A stretch of DNA of 64,000 bases from Streptomyces sp. P9-A2 (GTDB lineage Bacteria; Actinomycetota; Actinomycetes; Streptomycetales; Streptomycetaceae), in the NCBI RefSeq assembly GCF_036634175.1, contig NZ_JAZIFX010000001.1:7068001-7132000 (forward strand), written 5' to 3'. Under the pieces are notes generated by a model. That model saw only the letters and a list, made by a program, of their open reading frames with translations. It searched no databases and was not told where the DNA came from. Numbering within the stretch: position 1 is the first letter of the stretch; each line of letters starts with the position of its first letter. This document shows positions 1-10,444 of the stretch, piece after piece. A program made the translations under genes and the position numbers.

Positions 1-1
1 C

Positions 2-1598
<1,597 letters not shown>

Positions 1599-1606
<8 letters not shown>

Positions 1607-1631
1607 CTGCTCAGTAGCTGCTCAGTAACTG
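1599..1631. repeat. Three 11-bp tandem repeats across two convergent stop codons
   Basis: The unit ctcagtagctg occurs at 1599-1609 and 1610-1620, and with one change at 1621-1631. The array contains the dnaK stop codon and the stop codon of the convergent regulator gene, so it forms almost the whole 15-bp gap between them. No hairpin terminator is visible between the two genes. Confidence 0.9.
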
Positions 1632-2485
1632 TCCCGGAACTTCCGCAACAGCTTCTGCGTGTCCTCGGCGGAGGCGGCCCGCGCCGTCATGTGGTCCAGC
1701 ACCTCCAGGTGCACCGAGACCTCCTTGCGGGAGTCCAGATACAGGGCACCGGTCAGGTACTCGGTGAACACCATGTCGGGCAGTTCCGGCTCGGCGAACC
1801 GGAACAGCGAGAAGGGCGCATACGTCCCCGGGTGCGGGCCGTCGGCGAACTCGGCCACCTGGAGAGTGATCCGGTCCCGCTCGGACCACTCCAGCAACTT
1901 GTCGAACTGCTCGCGCATCACCCGGCCGTCCTGGGCCACCGGGCGCCGCAGGACCGTCTCCTCCACGATCACCCACAGGTGGGGCGGATCCCGGCGCTCC
2001 AGGAGCCGCTGCCGCTCCAGCCGCAGCGACACATGCCGCTCGACGGCCTCCGGCCCCCGGTTGCCGATCGTCCCGGCCTCCAGGACGGCACGCGCGTAGG
2101 CCTCCGTCTGCAGCAGCCCCGGCACAAAGTGCGGCTCGTAGGAGCGGATGACCCGGGCAGCGCCCTCGAGGCTCACGTACAGGCTGAACCACTCGGGCAG
2201 CACGTCGTGGAACCGCTGCCACCAGCCGGGGCGGTTCGCATCCTCCGCGAGCCCGATGAAGGTGGCGGCCTCGCCCTGGGACACCCCGTACGCCGTCAGC
2301 AGGATCTGGATGTACGGGATCTTCAGCGCGACCTCGGCCGTCTCCATCCGCCGGACGGTCGCGGGAGCCACCCGCAGGACCCGGGCGGCCTCCTCCCGGG
2401 TGAGGCCCGCCGTCTCCCGCAGCTCCTGCAACCGCCTGCCGAGTACCACTTGGCCCACCGTGGGTGCGGCCCGCCGTTCACTCAC
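1622..2485 (-). CDS. XRE-family regulator with DUF5753 domain
   Basis: A 287-residue cytoplasmic regulator of the type abundant in Streptomyces. An N-terminal helix-turn-helix lies at about residues 15-65 (LGRRLQELRETAGLTREEAA, then VAPATVRRMETA). A DUF5753 sensor or dimerisation domain fills about residues 100-280, with typical runs such as SYEPHFVPGLLQTEAYARA and LERQRLL. I chose the GTG at 2485 because GGGGAGA lies just upstream and the protein begins SERRAAPTVGQ like its relatives. The frame stays open upstream to 2743 but that part looks non-coding. Genes of this family usually sit next to a small DUF397 gene, and none is visible here. The target is unknown. Confidence 0.88.
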   Translation of the reverse strand: MSERRAAPTVGQVVLGRRLQELRETAGLTREEAARVLRVAPATVRRMETAEVALKIPYIQILLTAYGVSQGEAATFIGLAEDANRPGWWQRFHDVLPEWFSLYVSLEGAARVIRSYEPHFVPGLLQTEAYARAVLEAGTIGNRGPEAVERHVSLRLERQRLLERRDPPHLWVIVEETVLRRPVAQDGRVMREQFDKLLEWSERDRITLQVAEFADGPHPGTYAPFSLFRFAEPELPDMVFTEYLTGALYLDSRKEVSVHLEVLDHMTARAASAEDTQKLLRKFRDSY

Positions 2486-2827
2486 GCCACGTCTCCCCAA
2501 CGCCCCCGACCACACGATCAGTCTGCCATGCCCGCTCGACCCTCTCACGGGGGACGGCCGGACGCCCCTGTTCCCGGGCGCCCGGGTCATTACGTCCCAG
2601 GTAATCGACCGCGACCCGCTGCGGGCGGGATCGTGGACGCACCGGGTTCCGGGCCGGCGCACTCCGGCCCGGGATCCGGCCCGGATCCGTCCCGTGATCC
2701 GGCTGCGCGCAAGGTATGCAATATCCGGCATCTCGTATGGCATGTGCGGTCATCGCGACCCAGCCCGCACGCCGGCCCGCCACCCAGCCCGCGGTGGTGA
2801 CCCGCAGTCCACCACCGATCCGGCGAG

Positions 2828-2889
2828 ACCCCGACCCCGACCCCGACCTCGATCCCGCCCCGACCTCGACCCCGACCCCGACCCCGACG
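2828..2889. repeat. Hexanucleotide (CCCGAC)n tract in a 418-bp intergenic region
   Basis: The region between the two divergent genes (2486-2903) holds no gene I can support. Its right part is an imperfect run of CCCGAC hexamers ending a few bases before the ribosome-binding site (GGAGGG) of the membrane protein at 2904. It is strand-asymmetric (C-rich on the plus strand) and could vary in length by slippage. Confidence 0.85.
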
Positions 2890-2903
2890 GAGGGTTATTC
2901 GTC

Positions 2904-3329
2904 ATGTCCGCGACCCAGCCTGCCTCACTGGCCCGGACCTCCGGCCCGCAGTCCGTGCTGCACCGGCTCCTGGTTCTCGACGCCGCCGTGACCGGCGTCA
3001 ACGCACTCGCCTACCTCTCCCTTTCCGGCCCGCTCGGCCGCTTTCTCGGCGTCGGCTCGGGCCTGCTGTCCGGGCTCGGTGCCCTCCTCGCGGTGTACGC
3101 GGCCGCTGTGGGGCTGCTGGCTTCGCGCAGGCATCCGCCGACGCTCGGGGTCCGGGCCGTCATCGAGGTCAACCTGGCCTGGGCGGTGGTGAGCTGCGCC
3201 GCCCTCGTGCTGTGGCTCGAGCCGAGCGCGGCGGGCGCGGTGTGGGCGGTTCTCCAGGCGCTCGTCGTGGCCGGCTTCGCGCTGTTCCAGCACATGGCCC
3301 TGAAATCACGTCAACTCATCCAGGAATGA
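2904..3329 (+). CDS. Small four-helix integral membrane protein, function unknown
   Basis: A 141-residue protein I cannot assign to a function. Four hydrophobic segments lie at about residues 22-41, 45-70, 80-105 and 110-132, with short loops, so it should be an inner-membrane protein with little extramembrane mass. The ATG at 2904 is preceded by GGAGGG at good spacing. The frame stays open upstream of this ATG, but that part is an Arg/Pro-rich translation of the hexamer tract and is not credible coding. The last 19 bp overlap, convergently, the 3' end of the regulator encoded at 3311-4165. Confidence 0.75.
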   Translation: MSATQPASLARTSGPQSVLHRLLVLDAAVTGVNALAYLSLSGPLGRFLGVGSGLLSGLGALLAVYAAAVGLLASRRHPPTLGVRAVIEVNLAWAVVSCAALVLWLEPSAAGAVWAVLQALVVAGFALFQHMALKSRQLIQE

Positions 3330-4165
3330 AGGTACTTGGCCGTTGCCGGATCGGCCGGGAGGAGGGTCTCCACGGCCAGTTCGGCGACGGTCACGTCCAT
3401 CGGGGTGTTGAAGGTGGAGATCGACGACACGAACGACAGGATCCGGCCCCCGTGCTCGATCCTCATCGGCAGCGCGAAGTACGCCACGGACGCGGACCGC
3501 TGCGACCCGTCCGTGTCCCCCGTCCCCTCACCCGGCCCCTCATCCGGCCCGGACTCCGGCACCGGGAAGGCCGCGACCTCCTCGTACAGCGCCCGCAGCG
3601 GTGCGGAGCGGCGGAGCGCGATCTGCCGTTCCATCTGCTCCAGCAGATGACCGCGCCACTCCCGCAGATTCCGGATCCGGGGCGCGAGGCCCTGCGGGTG
3701 CAACGTGAGCCGCACCGCGTTCAACGGCGGCACCAGCAGCGACTCCGGCACGCCGTCGAACAGCATCATGACCCCGCGGTTGGCGGCCACGACGTCGTAC
3801 CTCGCGTCCACCACCAGTGCCGGATACGGTTCGTATCCGACGATCAGCCGCTCGATGCCCTCGCGCAGCGCGTCCAGCGCCGGATCGTCCAGCGGGGTCT
3901 CGGGGAACCGGGGCGCGTAACCGGCCGCCAACAGCAGAGCGTTGCGCTCCCGCACGGGGATGTCCAGGTGCTCGGCCAGCCGCAGCACCATCTGCTCGCT
4001 GGGCCGTGAACGGCCGGTCTCGATGAAGCTGATGTGCCGGGCGGACGAGTCCGCGCGCAGCGCGAGCTCCAGCTGACTGACCCGTCGCTGCTCCCGCCAG
4101 GCCCGCAGCAGCGGACCCACGCCTTCGGCAGCGGCGGGAGCGGTACCGGGCAGGAGAGGGCTCAT
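3311..4165 (-). CDS. MmyB-type XRE transcriptional regulator
   Basis: A 284-residue protein with an N-terminal HTH_31/XRE domain at about residues 15-75 (LLRAWREQRRVSQLELAL, ISFIETGRSRPS). A MmyB-like ligand-binding domain follows from about residue 100 to the end (YEPYPALVVDARYDVVAANR, NAVRLTLHPQGLAPRIRN, STFNTPMDVTVAELAVE). Relatives are single-component regulators thought to sense fatty-acid-like or other small ligands, and many sit beside a redox enzyme they control. Here the divergent neighbour is a pterin dehydratase, with 186 bp between them. I chose the ATG at 4165; the frame is open further upstream but without family similarity. Confidence 0.88.
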   Translation of the reverse strand: MSPLLPGTAPAAAEGVGPLLRAWREQRRVSQLELALRADSSARHISFIETGRSRPSEQMVLRLAEHLDIPVRERNALLLAAGYAPRFPETPLDDPALDALREGIERLIVGYEPYPALVVDARYDVVAANRGVMMLFDGVPESLLVPPLNAVRLTLHPQGLAPRIRNLREWRGHLLEQMERQIALRRSAPLRALYEEVAAFPVPESGPDEGPGEGTGDTDGSQRSASVAYFALPMRIEHGGRILSFVSSISTFNTPMDVTVAELAVETLLPADPATAKYLHSWMS

Positions 4166-4351
4166 GCCGGGACGGTAGCCGAGAAGGCGCCGCAAGCGGG
4201 AGCCGTACCTCCCGGCCGCCCTCCCCGGCCTCCGTCCTGCCCTCTCTCCTGTCCCCTTCTGGCTTCTTGCGCAGGGTCCGGCGGCACCTCCTGTGGCACG
4301 CTGGGCGGAGGGAAACCCGACCGCCAGGGGGACAGAGGAGGAGAACAGCCC

Positions 4352-4675
4352 ATGCCCGCCGCATCCGCCGCATCCGCCGCGCCGCTGTCGCCGAAGGAGA
4401 TCGAGGAAAGGCTGACCGGCCTGCCGGGCTGGTCGCTCGACGACGGCCGGCTCACCCGTTCCTACCGGCTCGGCTCCCACTTCGCGGCGACCGCGATGGT
4501 CGTGCACGTCGCCCGGGTGCAGGAGGAACTCGACCACCACTCCGACCTCACCCTCGGCTACAACACGGTGTCCGTCGCCGTCCACACGCACAGCGCGGGA
4601 GGCGCCGTCACCGCGAAGGATGTTGAACTGGCGCACAGAGTAGAGGACTTGGCGCCCGGTCACGGTGCACACTGA
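4352..4675 (+). CDS. 4a-hydroxytetrahydrobiopterin dehydratase (pterin-4-alpha-carbinolamine dehydratase)
   Basis: A 107-residue cytoplasmic enzyme that dehydrates 4a-hydroxytetrahydropterin, or a paralogue of it used elsewhere. The family signature is clear: ELDHHSDLTLGYNTV, then VAVHTHSAGGAVTAKDVELA. It contains the HH pair, the Tyr-Asn and the TH...GG...T..D pattern of the active site. A short Ala/Ser-rich leader precedes the domain. A ribosome-binding site (GAGGAGGAG) lies upstream of the ATG. The next gene, a methyltransferase, starts 5 bp after this stop, so the two are probably co-transcribed. No phenylalanine hydroxylase is in the window. Confidence 0.9.
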   Translation: MPAASAASAAPLSPKEIEERLTGLPGWSLDDGRLTRSYRLGSHFAATAMVVHVARVQEELDHHSDLTLGYNTVSVAVHTHSAGGAVTAKDVELAHRVEDLAPGHGAH

Positions 4676-4680
4676 GGCGT

Positions 4681-5484
4681 GTGCTCGACTACGACGAGGA
4701 AGCGGGGCGGTACGACGCCTCACGCGGCGGTGAGCCCCGGGCCGCGGCCGCCGCGCAGGCGGTGCTGGACCTGATCCCCCCGGGGGCGCGCGACCTGCTG
4801 GACATCGCCTGCGGCACCGGCATCGTGACCCGGTGCTTCCCCTCGGCCCGCACGGGCCTGCGGGTGACCGGCGTCGACCTCTCCGCGTCGATGACCCGGA
4901 GAGCGGCGGCCCGTCTGCCCGGCGCCGTCGTGCGCGCCGACAGCCGGCGACTGCCCTTCGGTGACGCCCGGTTCGACGCCACCGTCAGCGTGTGGCTGCT
5001 GCACCTGCAGTCCGGCCCCGAGGATGTGCGGGCCCTCGTCGAGGAGTGCGCCAGGGTCCTGCGGCCCGGCGGGGTCTACGTCACCACCGTCGACAAGGCC
5101 GCCTCGCACAACGTGGGCAGCGACATCGACGCCGTCCTCTCCGCCCGTCCGCGCAGCCCGGTGCGCGACGCCGCCGCCGACGTGGCGGCCTGCGCCGCCG
5201 AAAACGGTCTGGTCCCGGCCGGGCAGGCCGTGTTCCGGGGCCACGGCCAGGGTCGCAGCCCTCGCCGTACCATCGCCGACCTGCGCCGGGGCTGGTTCGT
5301 CACGCTGTCCCCCGGTTCCCTCCTCGCCGACACCTTCGCCGCCCGCCTCGCCGCCCTCCCCGACCAGGACCGTCCCCGCCCCGATCCGCTCTTCCACCTC
5401 CGGGCCTTCCGCAAGTCACCGGCGCCAGGGAACGGGGGAACGACGGCTGTCACGGACGGCTCGGCGTGTCGTGGGCTCGGGTGA
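4681..5484 (+). CDS. Class I SAM-dependent methyltransferase
   Basis: A 267-residue protein with a Methyltransf_11/25-type Rossmann fold. Motif I is LLDIACGTGIVTR (residues about 40-52), the acidic end of strand 2 is VTGVDLSASM, the post-I region is VVRADSRRLPFGDARFDATVS, and motif III is RVLRPGGVYVTT. The GTG start is 5 bp after the stop of the pterin dehydratase, and the ribosome-binding sequence (GAGG) overlaps that stop, suggesting translational coupling. The C-terminal third has no motif that fixes the substrate, so the acceptor (small molecule, lipid or quinone) is unknown. Confidence 0.85.
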   Translation: MLDYDEEAGRYDASRGGEPRAAAAAQAVLDLIPPGARDLLDIACGTGIVTRCFPSARTGLRVTGVDLSASMTRRAAARLPGAVVRADSRRLPFGDARFDATVSVWLLHLQSGPEDVRALVEECARVLRPGGVYVTTVDKAASHNVGSDIDAVLSARPRSPVRDAAADVAACAAENGLVPAGQAVFRGHGQGRSPRRTIADLRRGWFVTLSPGSLLADTFAARLAALPDQDRPRPDPLFHLRAFRKSPAPGNGGTTAVTDGSACRGLG

Positions 5485-5569
5485 ACTCCGGTACGGGGTA
5501 AGGCAACCAGGCCGTGACCGGCGGCGACTGAGGGGCGGAATCCCCTCGTCCTCCCTGGAGGTTCATCCC

Positions 5570-7465
5570 GTGAAGCACCCGCACAGGCACGCGCACAAAC
5601 ACCCGCACGGGCCACGCAGACGCCGGCCCGCCCTCCCCGCGGTCCTCACCGCCGTGGCCCTCGCCGCGGCAGGGCTCACCGGGCTCGGCGCGGGCACCGC
5701 CGAAGCCGCCACCGCACGGCAGGTAGAGGCACTCGACCGGGGCGTGGTCAGCGTGTACAACGGCAGCGGCAACCTGGTCAGCTGGCGCTGGCTCGGCACC
5801 GACCCGGACAACGTCTCCTTCAACGTCTACCGGGCCGGTACGAAGGTCAACTCCAACCCCGTCACCGGCTCCACCACGTTCTTCCACTCCGGCGCCCCGT
5901 CCCACGCCGACTACACCGTCCGCGCCGTCGTGAACGGCGTCGAGCAGGGCGACTCCGTGCACGCCGTCCAGTTCCGCGCCGGCTACAAGGACGTACCGAT
6001 CTCCCCGCCGGCCGGCGGCACCACCCCGGACGGCGTCTCCTACACCTACGAGGCCAACGACGCCTCCGTCGGCGACCTCGACGGCGACGGCGCCCTCGAG
6101 TTCGTCCTCAAATGGCAGCCCACCAACGCCAAGGACAACTCCCAGTCCGGCTACACCGGCAACACGATCGTCGACGGCGTCCGGCTCGACGGAACCCGGC
6201 TGTGGCGCATCGACCTGGGCCGCAACATCCGCTCCGGCGCCCACTACACCCAGTTCCAGGTGTACGACTACGACGGCGACGGCAAGGCCGAGGTCGCCAT
6301 GAAGACCGCCGACGGCACCCGGGACGGCACCGGCGCCGTCATCGGCAGCTCCTCCGCCGACCACCGCAACTCCAGCGGCTACATCCTGTCCGGCCCCGAG
6401 TACCTGACCATGTTCAACGGGCAGACCGGCAAGGCGATGGGCACCGTCGACTACGTACCCGCCCGTGGCACCGTCTCCTCCTGGGGCGACTCCTACGGCA
6501 ACCGCGTCGACCGCTTCCTCGCCGGCACCGCCTACCTCGACGGCGTCCGGCCCTCCCTGATCATGGCCCGCGGCTACTACACCCGCTCGGTCGTCGCCGC
6601 CTGGGACTGGCGGGGCGGCGCCTTCACCCGCCGCTGGACCTTCGACACCAACTCCTCCACCAACAGCGGCAAGGGCTACGACGGCCAGGGCTCCCACAGT
6701 CTGTCCGTCGGCGACGTCGACAACGACGGCAGGGACGAGATCGTCTACGGCGCGATGGCCGTCGACGACAACGGAAACGGCCTGTGGACCACGAAGACCG
6801 GTCATGGCGACGCCCAGCACCTCGGCGACCTCGACGCGTCGACCTCGGGCCTGGAGTACTACAAGGTCTCCGAGTCGACCTCCCAGCCCGCGGCTCTCTA
6901 CATCGACCCGGCCAACGGATCGGTCCGCTGGAAGCTCTCCGCCTGCTGCGACAACGGACGCGGTGTCGCCGGTGACATCTGGTCGGGCAACTCCGGCCCC
7001 GAGATGTGGTCCTCGTCCGACGGCAGCATCCGCGACGAGGGCGGCGGCACCAAGGGCCGCAAGCCGTCCTCCGCCAACTTCCTTTCCTGGTGGGACGGCG
7101 ACCCGGTGCGCGAACTCCTGGACGGCACCCGCATCGACAAGTACGGCACCTCCTCCGACACCCGCCTGCTGACCGGATCCGGGGTCGCCTCCAACAACGG
7201 CACCAAGGCCACCCCCGTACTGTCCGGCGACATCCTCGGCGACTGGCGCGAGGAGGTCGTCTGGCGCACCGGCGACAACACCGCGCTGCGCGTCTACTCC
7301 ACCCCGCACGACACCAACGTCAAGATCACCACCCTGCTGCACGACACCCTGTACCGCACCTCGCTGGCCTGGCAGAACACCGCCTACAACCAGCCGCCGC
7401 ACACCGGCTTCTTCATCGGCGACGGCATGCCGACCCCGCCGCGTCCGGCGGTCTACACCCCCTGA
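5570..7465 (+). CDS. Secreted rhamnogalacturonan lyase, polysaccharide lyase family 11
   Basis: A 631-residue extracellular enzyme expected to cleave rhamnogalacturonan I of pectin by beta-elimination. The GTG at 5570 follows GGAGG at 8-nt spacing. A His/Arg-rich n-region and hydrophobic core (LPAVLTAVALAAAGLTGLG) form a signal peptide cleaved near residue 45. A fibronectin-like segment follows (WRWLGTDPDNVSFNVYRAG), then an eight-bladed propeller with several FG-GAP/EF-type calcium loops: DLDGDGALEFV, DYDGDGKAEVAMK, DVDNDGRDEIVYG. Length and motif order match Bacillus YesW-type PL11 enzymes. It is convergent with the GH74 gene and separated from it by a strong hairpin. No CBM is attached, unlike the three cellulases that follow. 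Confidence 0.93.
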   Translation: MKHPHRHAHKHPHGPRRRRPALPAVLTAVALAAAGLTGLGAGTAEAATARQVEALDRGVVSVYNGSGNLVSWRWLGTDPDNVSFNVYRAGTKVNSNPVTGSTTFFHSGAPSHADYTVRAVVNGVEQGDSVHAVQFRAGYKDVPISPPAGGTTPDGVSYTYEANDASVGDLDGDGALEFVLKWQPTNAKDNSQSGYTGNTIVDGVRLDGTRLWRIDLGRNIRSGAHYTQFQVYDYDGDGKAEVAMKTADGTRDGTGAVIGSSSADHRNSSGYILSGPEYLTMFNGQTGKAMGTVDYVPARGTVSSWGDSYGNRVDRFLAGTAYLDGVRPSLIMARGYYTRSVVAAWDWRGGAFTRRWTFDTNSSTNSGKGYDGQGSHSLSVGDVDNDGRDEIVYGAMAVDDNGNGLWTTKTGHGDAQHLGDLDASTSGLEYYKVSESTSQPAALYIDPANGSVRWKLSACCDNGRGVAGDIWSGNSGPEMWSSSDGSIRDEGGGTKGRKPSSANFLSWWDGDPVRELLDGTRIDKYGTSSDTRLLTGSGVASNNGTKATPVLSGDILGDWREEVVWRTGDNTALRVYSTPHDTNVKITTLLHDTLYRTSLAWQNTAYNQPPHTGFFIGDGMPTPPRPAVYTP

Positions 7466-7500
7466 GCACACCACTCGAGCAACACAGAACCCGAGCAGGA

Positions 7501-7543
7501 CCGCGGGGCGCGTACGGCCGACCCGGCCGCACGCGCCCCGCGG
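7501..7543. terminator. Bidirectional hairpin terminator between PL11 and GH74 genes
   Basis: A perfect 13-bp inverted repeat (ccgcggggcgcgt at 7501-7513 and its complement at 7531-7543) encloses a second inner CGGCC/GGCCG pairing. It lies between two convergent stop codons and so can serve both genes. Confidence 0.88.
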
Positions 7544-7563
7544 GCTCACCGCTCCTCAGCCGG

Positions 7564-10266
7564 TCACGTCACCGTGCAGGCCCGCCCGCCGAGAGTGAAG
7601 GCCGCCGGTTTCGTGTTCGTCGCCGAACGGCTCGCCGTGAAGCCGAACCCGGCCGACGAGCCCGCCGCGACGGTGCCGTTCCAGTCGGTGTTGCGTACCG
7701 TCACCGCCGGACCGGACTGCGTGTGGGCCCCGTTCCAGAGCTGCGACACTCGCTGCCCGTCCGTGAACGACCAGGTCAGTGACCAGCCGTTCCAGGCGTC
7801 CGAGCCGGTGTTGGCCACCTGGACCTGGGCCTGGAACCCGTCGGACCACTGGTTGGTGATCTCGTAGGTCACCTTGCAGGCACCCGTCGGCTCCGGATCG
7901 GGATCTGGGTCGGTCCCGCCACCCCCGTCGTCCCCGCCCCCGGTGTCCGAGGTGTCGCCGTAGACGATCCCGCGACCGTTGGTCGCCACGTACACCCTGC
8001 CGTACACCCGAGGGTCACCGGTGATCGCGGCACCCGTCCAACCCCACTGGTGGGCATCGTCGTTGATCCGGGTCCAGCTCTGCCCCCGGTCCGTCGAGCG
8101 GAAGATGCCGCGCACGCCGTCGATCTCCGCGCTGGTGAAGACGGTCTGGTACGAGGCGCCGGGGGCCGCCTTGCCGAAGCCGACGGTGTCGGCCTCGTCG
8201 ACGCCCGGCAGCCTGGCGAAGCTCTGCCCGCCGTCGGTGGAGCGCCACAGACCGTACGCCCCGTCGCTCGCCCCGCCGGCCAGCCAGATGTCGCCCTTGG
8301 CGCCCGGCAGCGCCTTGAACCGCACGCTGTCACCGCTCGGCAGGCCGGTCGCGGGGGAGGCGGTGAAGGTGGACCCGCCGTCCGTACTGACGTAGAACTT
8401 CCCGGACTTGAAGCCGTAGAACGTCTTCGGGTCCACCCGGTCGGACTCGACGACCGCTCCCTCGGGGATGCCGCCGGACGCCGACCACGAGGTGCCGAAG
8501 CCGGTCGTGTGGTGCACCCCGGCGCCCTGCGGGCTCCACACGAAACGGCTGCCGTCGGCACCCGCGGCGACCGTGCCGCCGCCGCTGACCCCCGAAGGGT
8601 CGGTGCCCGCGAACCAGTTGGCACCGTTGTCGGTCGAGAACGCGATGTGCGGCCCCGAGTCCAGGTTCCCCGACCGGACCACCGTGTTCGGGCTGGACTC
8701 GGCGAAGTCCAGACTCGTGGTGGAGGTGAAGTTCGGCTGGGTGAACATCATCGACGGGACCTTCGTCAGGTCCGTGTGCCGGAAGCCGCCGATGTCACCG
8801 AGCGCGCTGAGCAGCGGGGCGCCCGACGGGGGAGAGGCGAGGTCGTTGACCGCCGTCTCCTCCAGGCCGCGCACCATCGGCGTGATGGTGAACGTGGCGT
8901 CGCGGTCCCAGTTCGTCAGGTTCTCCGTGCCGTAGACCGTCGCGCCCGTCCCGTACATCATGCGGTCCGGGTCGAACGGGTCGATCTCCAACGCCTCGGT
9001 CATCCAGCCCAGTTTGGGGCTCTGCTCGGGCGGCGACGGGTTGGCGCCCCAGGTCAGCCACGGCACGGACGAGACGTCCATGGTGTAGCGGTTCTCCCGG
9101 TTCGGGTACGAGGAGTAGTCCCACGCCTGTGTCCACGTCGCCCCGCTGTCCGTGGAGCGGAAGATCTGGGTGTCCGGCCACCAGGAGCTGTACGCCGTCG
9201 CCATGAGAGTCCCGGGGTTCTGCCGGTCGACCGTCAGCCCGCTGAACCCGTAGTACGTGTCGGCCTCGGCGACCGGGCTGATGTCGGTCCAGGTGCCGGT
9301 CGCCGTCGTGTACCGCCACAGCCGGCCCTTGCCGCCGTCGTACGGACCGCCCTTGTCGCTGTATGCGATGTACAGGTGACCGTTCTCGGTGTCCAGGACA
9401 CCCTTGTGCGCCAGCTGCCCGGTCGGCTGCCCGGCCACCCGCTCCCAGGTGGCACCCGCGTCCGTCGACCGGTACACCGCGTTCTGCGTGTCGGCGACGC
9501 CCACGTAGATCGTCCGGGTCGCGCTGCCGGGCGTGCCCGTCGACTCGTCGAAGGTGACCCAGACGATGCCCTGGTTGTCACTGGCGTACCCGGAGGTGTC
9601 ACCCGGATCCTGCACGTAGGTGCCCGGGTTGGGGAAGGCCGTCACCTGCGACCAGCTCGCGCCCGAGTCGGTCGAGCGCCACAGGCCCTTCCCGCTGGGC
9701 GCCCCCAGGTACAGCACGCTGTTGCGGTGCGGGTCGACGGCCAGGCGTTCGCCCATGCCCCGCCCCGGCATGTTGCCGCCCAGCTTGAACGGCAGGCCGG
9801 CCTTCTGCCAGCTCGCGCCCCGGTCCGAGGAACGCAGCACCGCGCCGTTGCCCGGGTCCCAGTCGTTGGTGTACGTGCCGGCCGCCGCGTACACCCGGTC
9901 GGGGTCGACCGGGTCGGAGGCGAGGCTCACCACGCCGGTGTGCCCCCAGTCGTCCCAGCCGACCGAGTCCAGCAGCGGCGTCCAGGTCTTCGACTCCTGC
10001 TGCCACCGGTAGGCGCCGCCGATGTCCGTGCGGGCGTACGCCAGGTTCCGCTCGCTGCGGTTGAAGACGATGCCGGGGACGAAGCCGCCGCCGTCGATCC
10101 GGGCGTTCTTCCAGGTGTACGTGTCCGCGGCGAGCGCGGACCGGACCGGTGCGTCGGCCGCGGCGGCGGGCCGGTCGGGGGGAGCGGCGGCGAGGGCGGG
10201 CGGGCCGCCCGTGAGTAGACCGGCCGCCAGTGCGAGCACGGCCGTGAGGACGCGGGTTCTTCGCAC
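7564..10266 (-). CDS. Secreted GH74 xyloglucanase with C-terminal CBM2
   Basis: A 900-residue extracellular endo-xyloglucanase or oligoxyloglucan-specific enzyme. After a signal peptide (RRTRVLTAVLALAAGLLTGG) come two seven-bladed propellers at about residues 50-770 with many sortilin-type repeats (RSSDRGASWQ, RSTDSGASW, RSTDGGQSF). The first catalytic Asp lies in RTDIGGAYRW and the second in LGDIGGFRH, the positions known from the family. A Gly/Asp/Pro linker leads to a family 2 cellulose-binding module at about 793-900 (CKVTYEITNQWSDGFQ, WNG, CTVT). The GTG at 10266 has GAGGAAGGA upstream; the frame is open further upstream but without signal-peptide features. It lies 178 bp downstream of GH48 in the same orientation, with a hairpin between them. 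Confidence 0.93.
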   Translation of the reverse strand: MRRTRVLTAVLALAAGLLTGGPPALAAAPPDRPAAAADAPVRSALAADTYTWKNARIDGGGFVPGIVFNRSERNLAYARTDIGGAYRWQQESKTWTPLLDSVGWDDWGHTGVVSLASDPVDPDRVYAAAGTYTNDWDPGNGAVLRSSDRGASWQKAGLPFKLGGNMPGRGMGERLAVDPHRNSVLYLGAPSGKGLWRSTDSGASWSQVTAFPNPGTYVQDPGDTSGYASDNQGIVWVTFDESTGTPGSATRTIYVGVADTQNAVYRSTDAGATWERVAGQPTGQLAHKGVLDTENGHLYIAYSDKGGPYDGGKGRLWRYTTATGTWTDISPVAEADTYYGFSGLTVDRQNPGTLMATAYSSWWPDTQIFRSTDSGATWTQAWDYSSYPNRENRYTMDVSSVPWLTWGANPSPPEQSPKLGWMTEALEIDPFDPDRMMYGTGATVYGTENLTNWDRDATFTITPMVRGLEETAVNDLASPPSGAPLLSALGDIGGFRHTDLTKVPSMMFTQPNFTSTTSLDFAESSPNTVVRSGNLDSGPHIAFSTDNGANWFAGTDPSGVSGGGTVAAGADGSRFVWSPQGAGVHHTTGFGTSWSASGGIPEGAVVESDRVDPKTFYGFKSGKFYVSTDGGSTFTASPATGLPSGDSVRFKALPGAKGDIWLAGGASDGAYGLWRSTDGGQSFARLPGVDEADTVGFGKAAPGASYQTVFTSAEIDGVRGIFRSTDRGQSWTRINDDAHQWGWTGAAITGDPRVYGRVYVATNGRGIVYGDTSDTGGGDDGGGGTDPDPDPEPTGACKVTYEITNQWSDGFQAQVQVANTGSDAWNGWSLTWSFTDGQRVSQLWNGAHTQSGPAVTVRNTDWNGTVAAGSSAGFGFTASRSATNTKPAAFTLGGRACTVT

Positions 10267-10319
10267 GGTGAAGTCCTTCCTCGGGGTGGGGGGAAACGAG
10301 AGGGGGAGGGGAAACGAAA

Positions 10320-10343
10320 GGGGAGCGGGGGAGCGGGGGAGCG
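10320..10343. repeat. Tandem octamers in the GH74 leader
   Basis: Three perfect copies of GGGGAGCG (read on the plus strand), so the GH74 transcript reads CGCTCCCC three times. They lie about 55-80 bp upstream of the GH74 start. A second near-repeat, GGAAACGA, occurs twice just beside them. The octamer contains the CGCTCCC half of a CebR box, but no full palindrome is formed. Confidence 0.75.
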
Positions 10344-10348
10344 TGCGA

Positions 10349-10392
10349 CGGCCGGGCGGGCCCCCCCGTGCGCGAGGGGGCCCGCCCGGCCG
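10349..10392 (-). terminator. Hairpin terminator after GH48
   Basis: A 17-bp perfect stem (10349-10365 with 10376-10392) and a 10-nt loop, located just past the GH48 stop codon in the direction of transcription. It should end or attenuate the GH48 transcript before GH74. Confidence 0.85.
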
Positions 10393-10444
10393 CCGTGGCC
10401 CCGGCGTCAGGTGCCGGGGCCGGCACACGGAGCGCCGGCGGGGG

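Noticed and set aside
2148..2903. Long upstream extension of the small membrane protein
   Set aside because: Its translation is Arg/Pro/Thr-rich, covers the antisense of the regulator gene and the hexamer tract, and a good ribosome-binding site marks the ATG at 2904.
5450..7549. A 699-codon minus-strand frame opposite the PL11 lyase
   Set aside because: Same shadow effect of high third-position GC; the plus-strand frame has a signal peptide and calcium-loop repeats.
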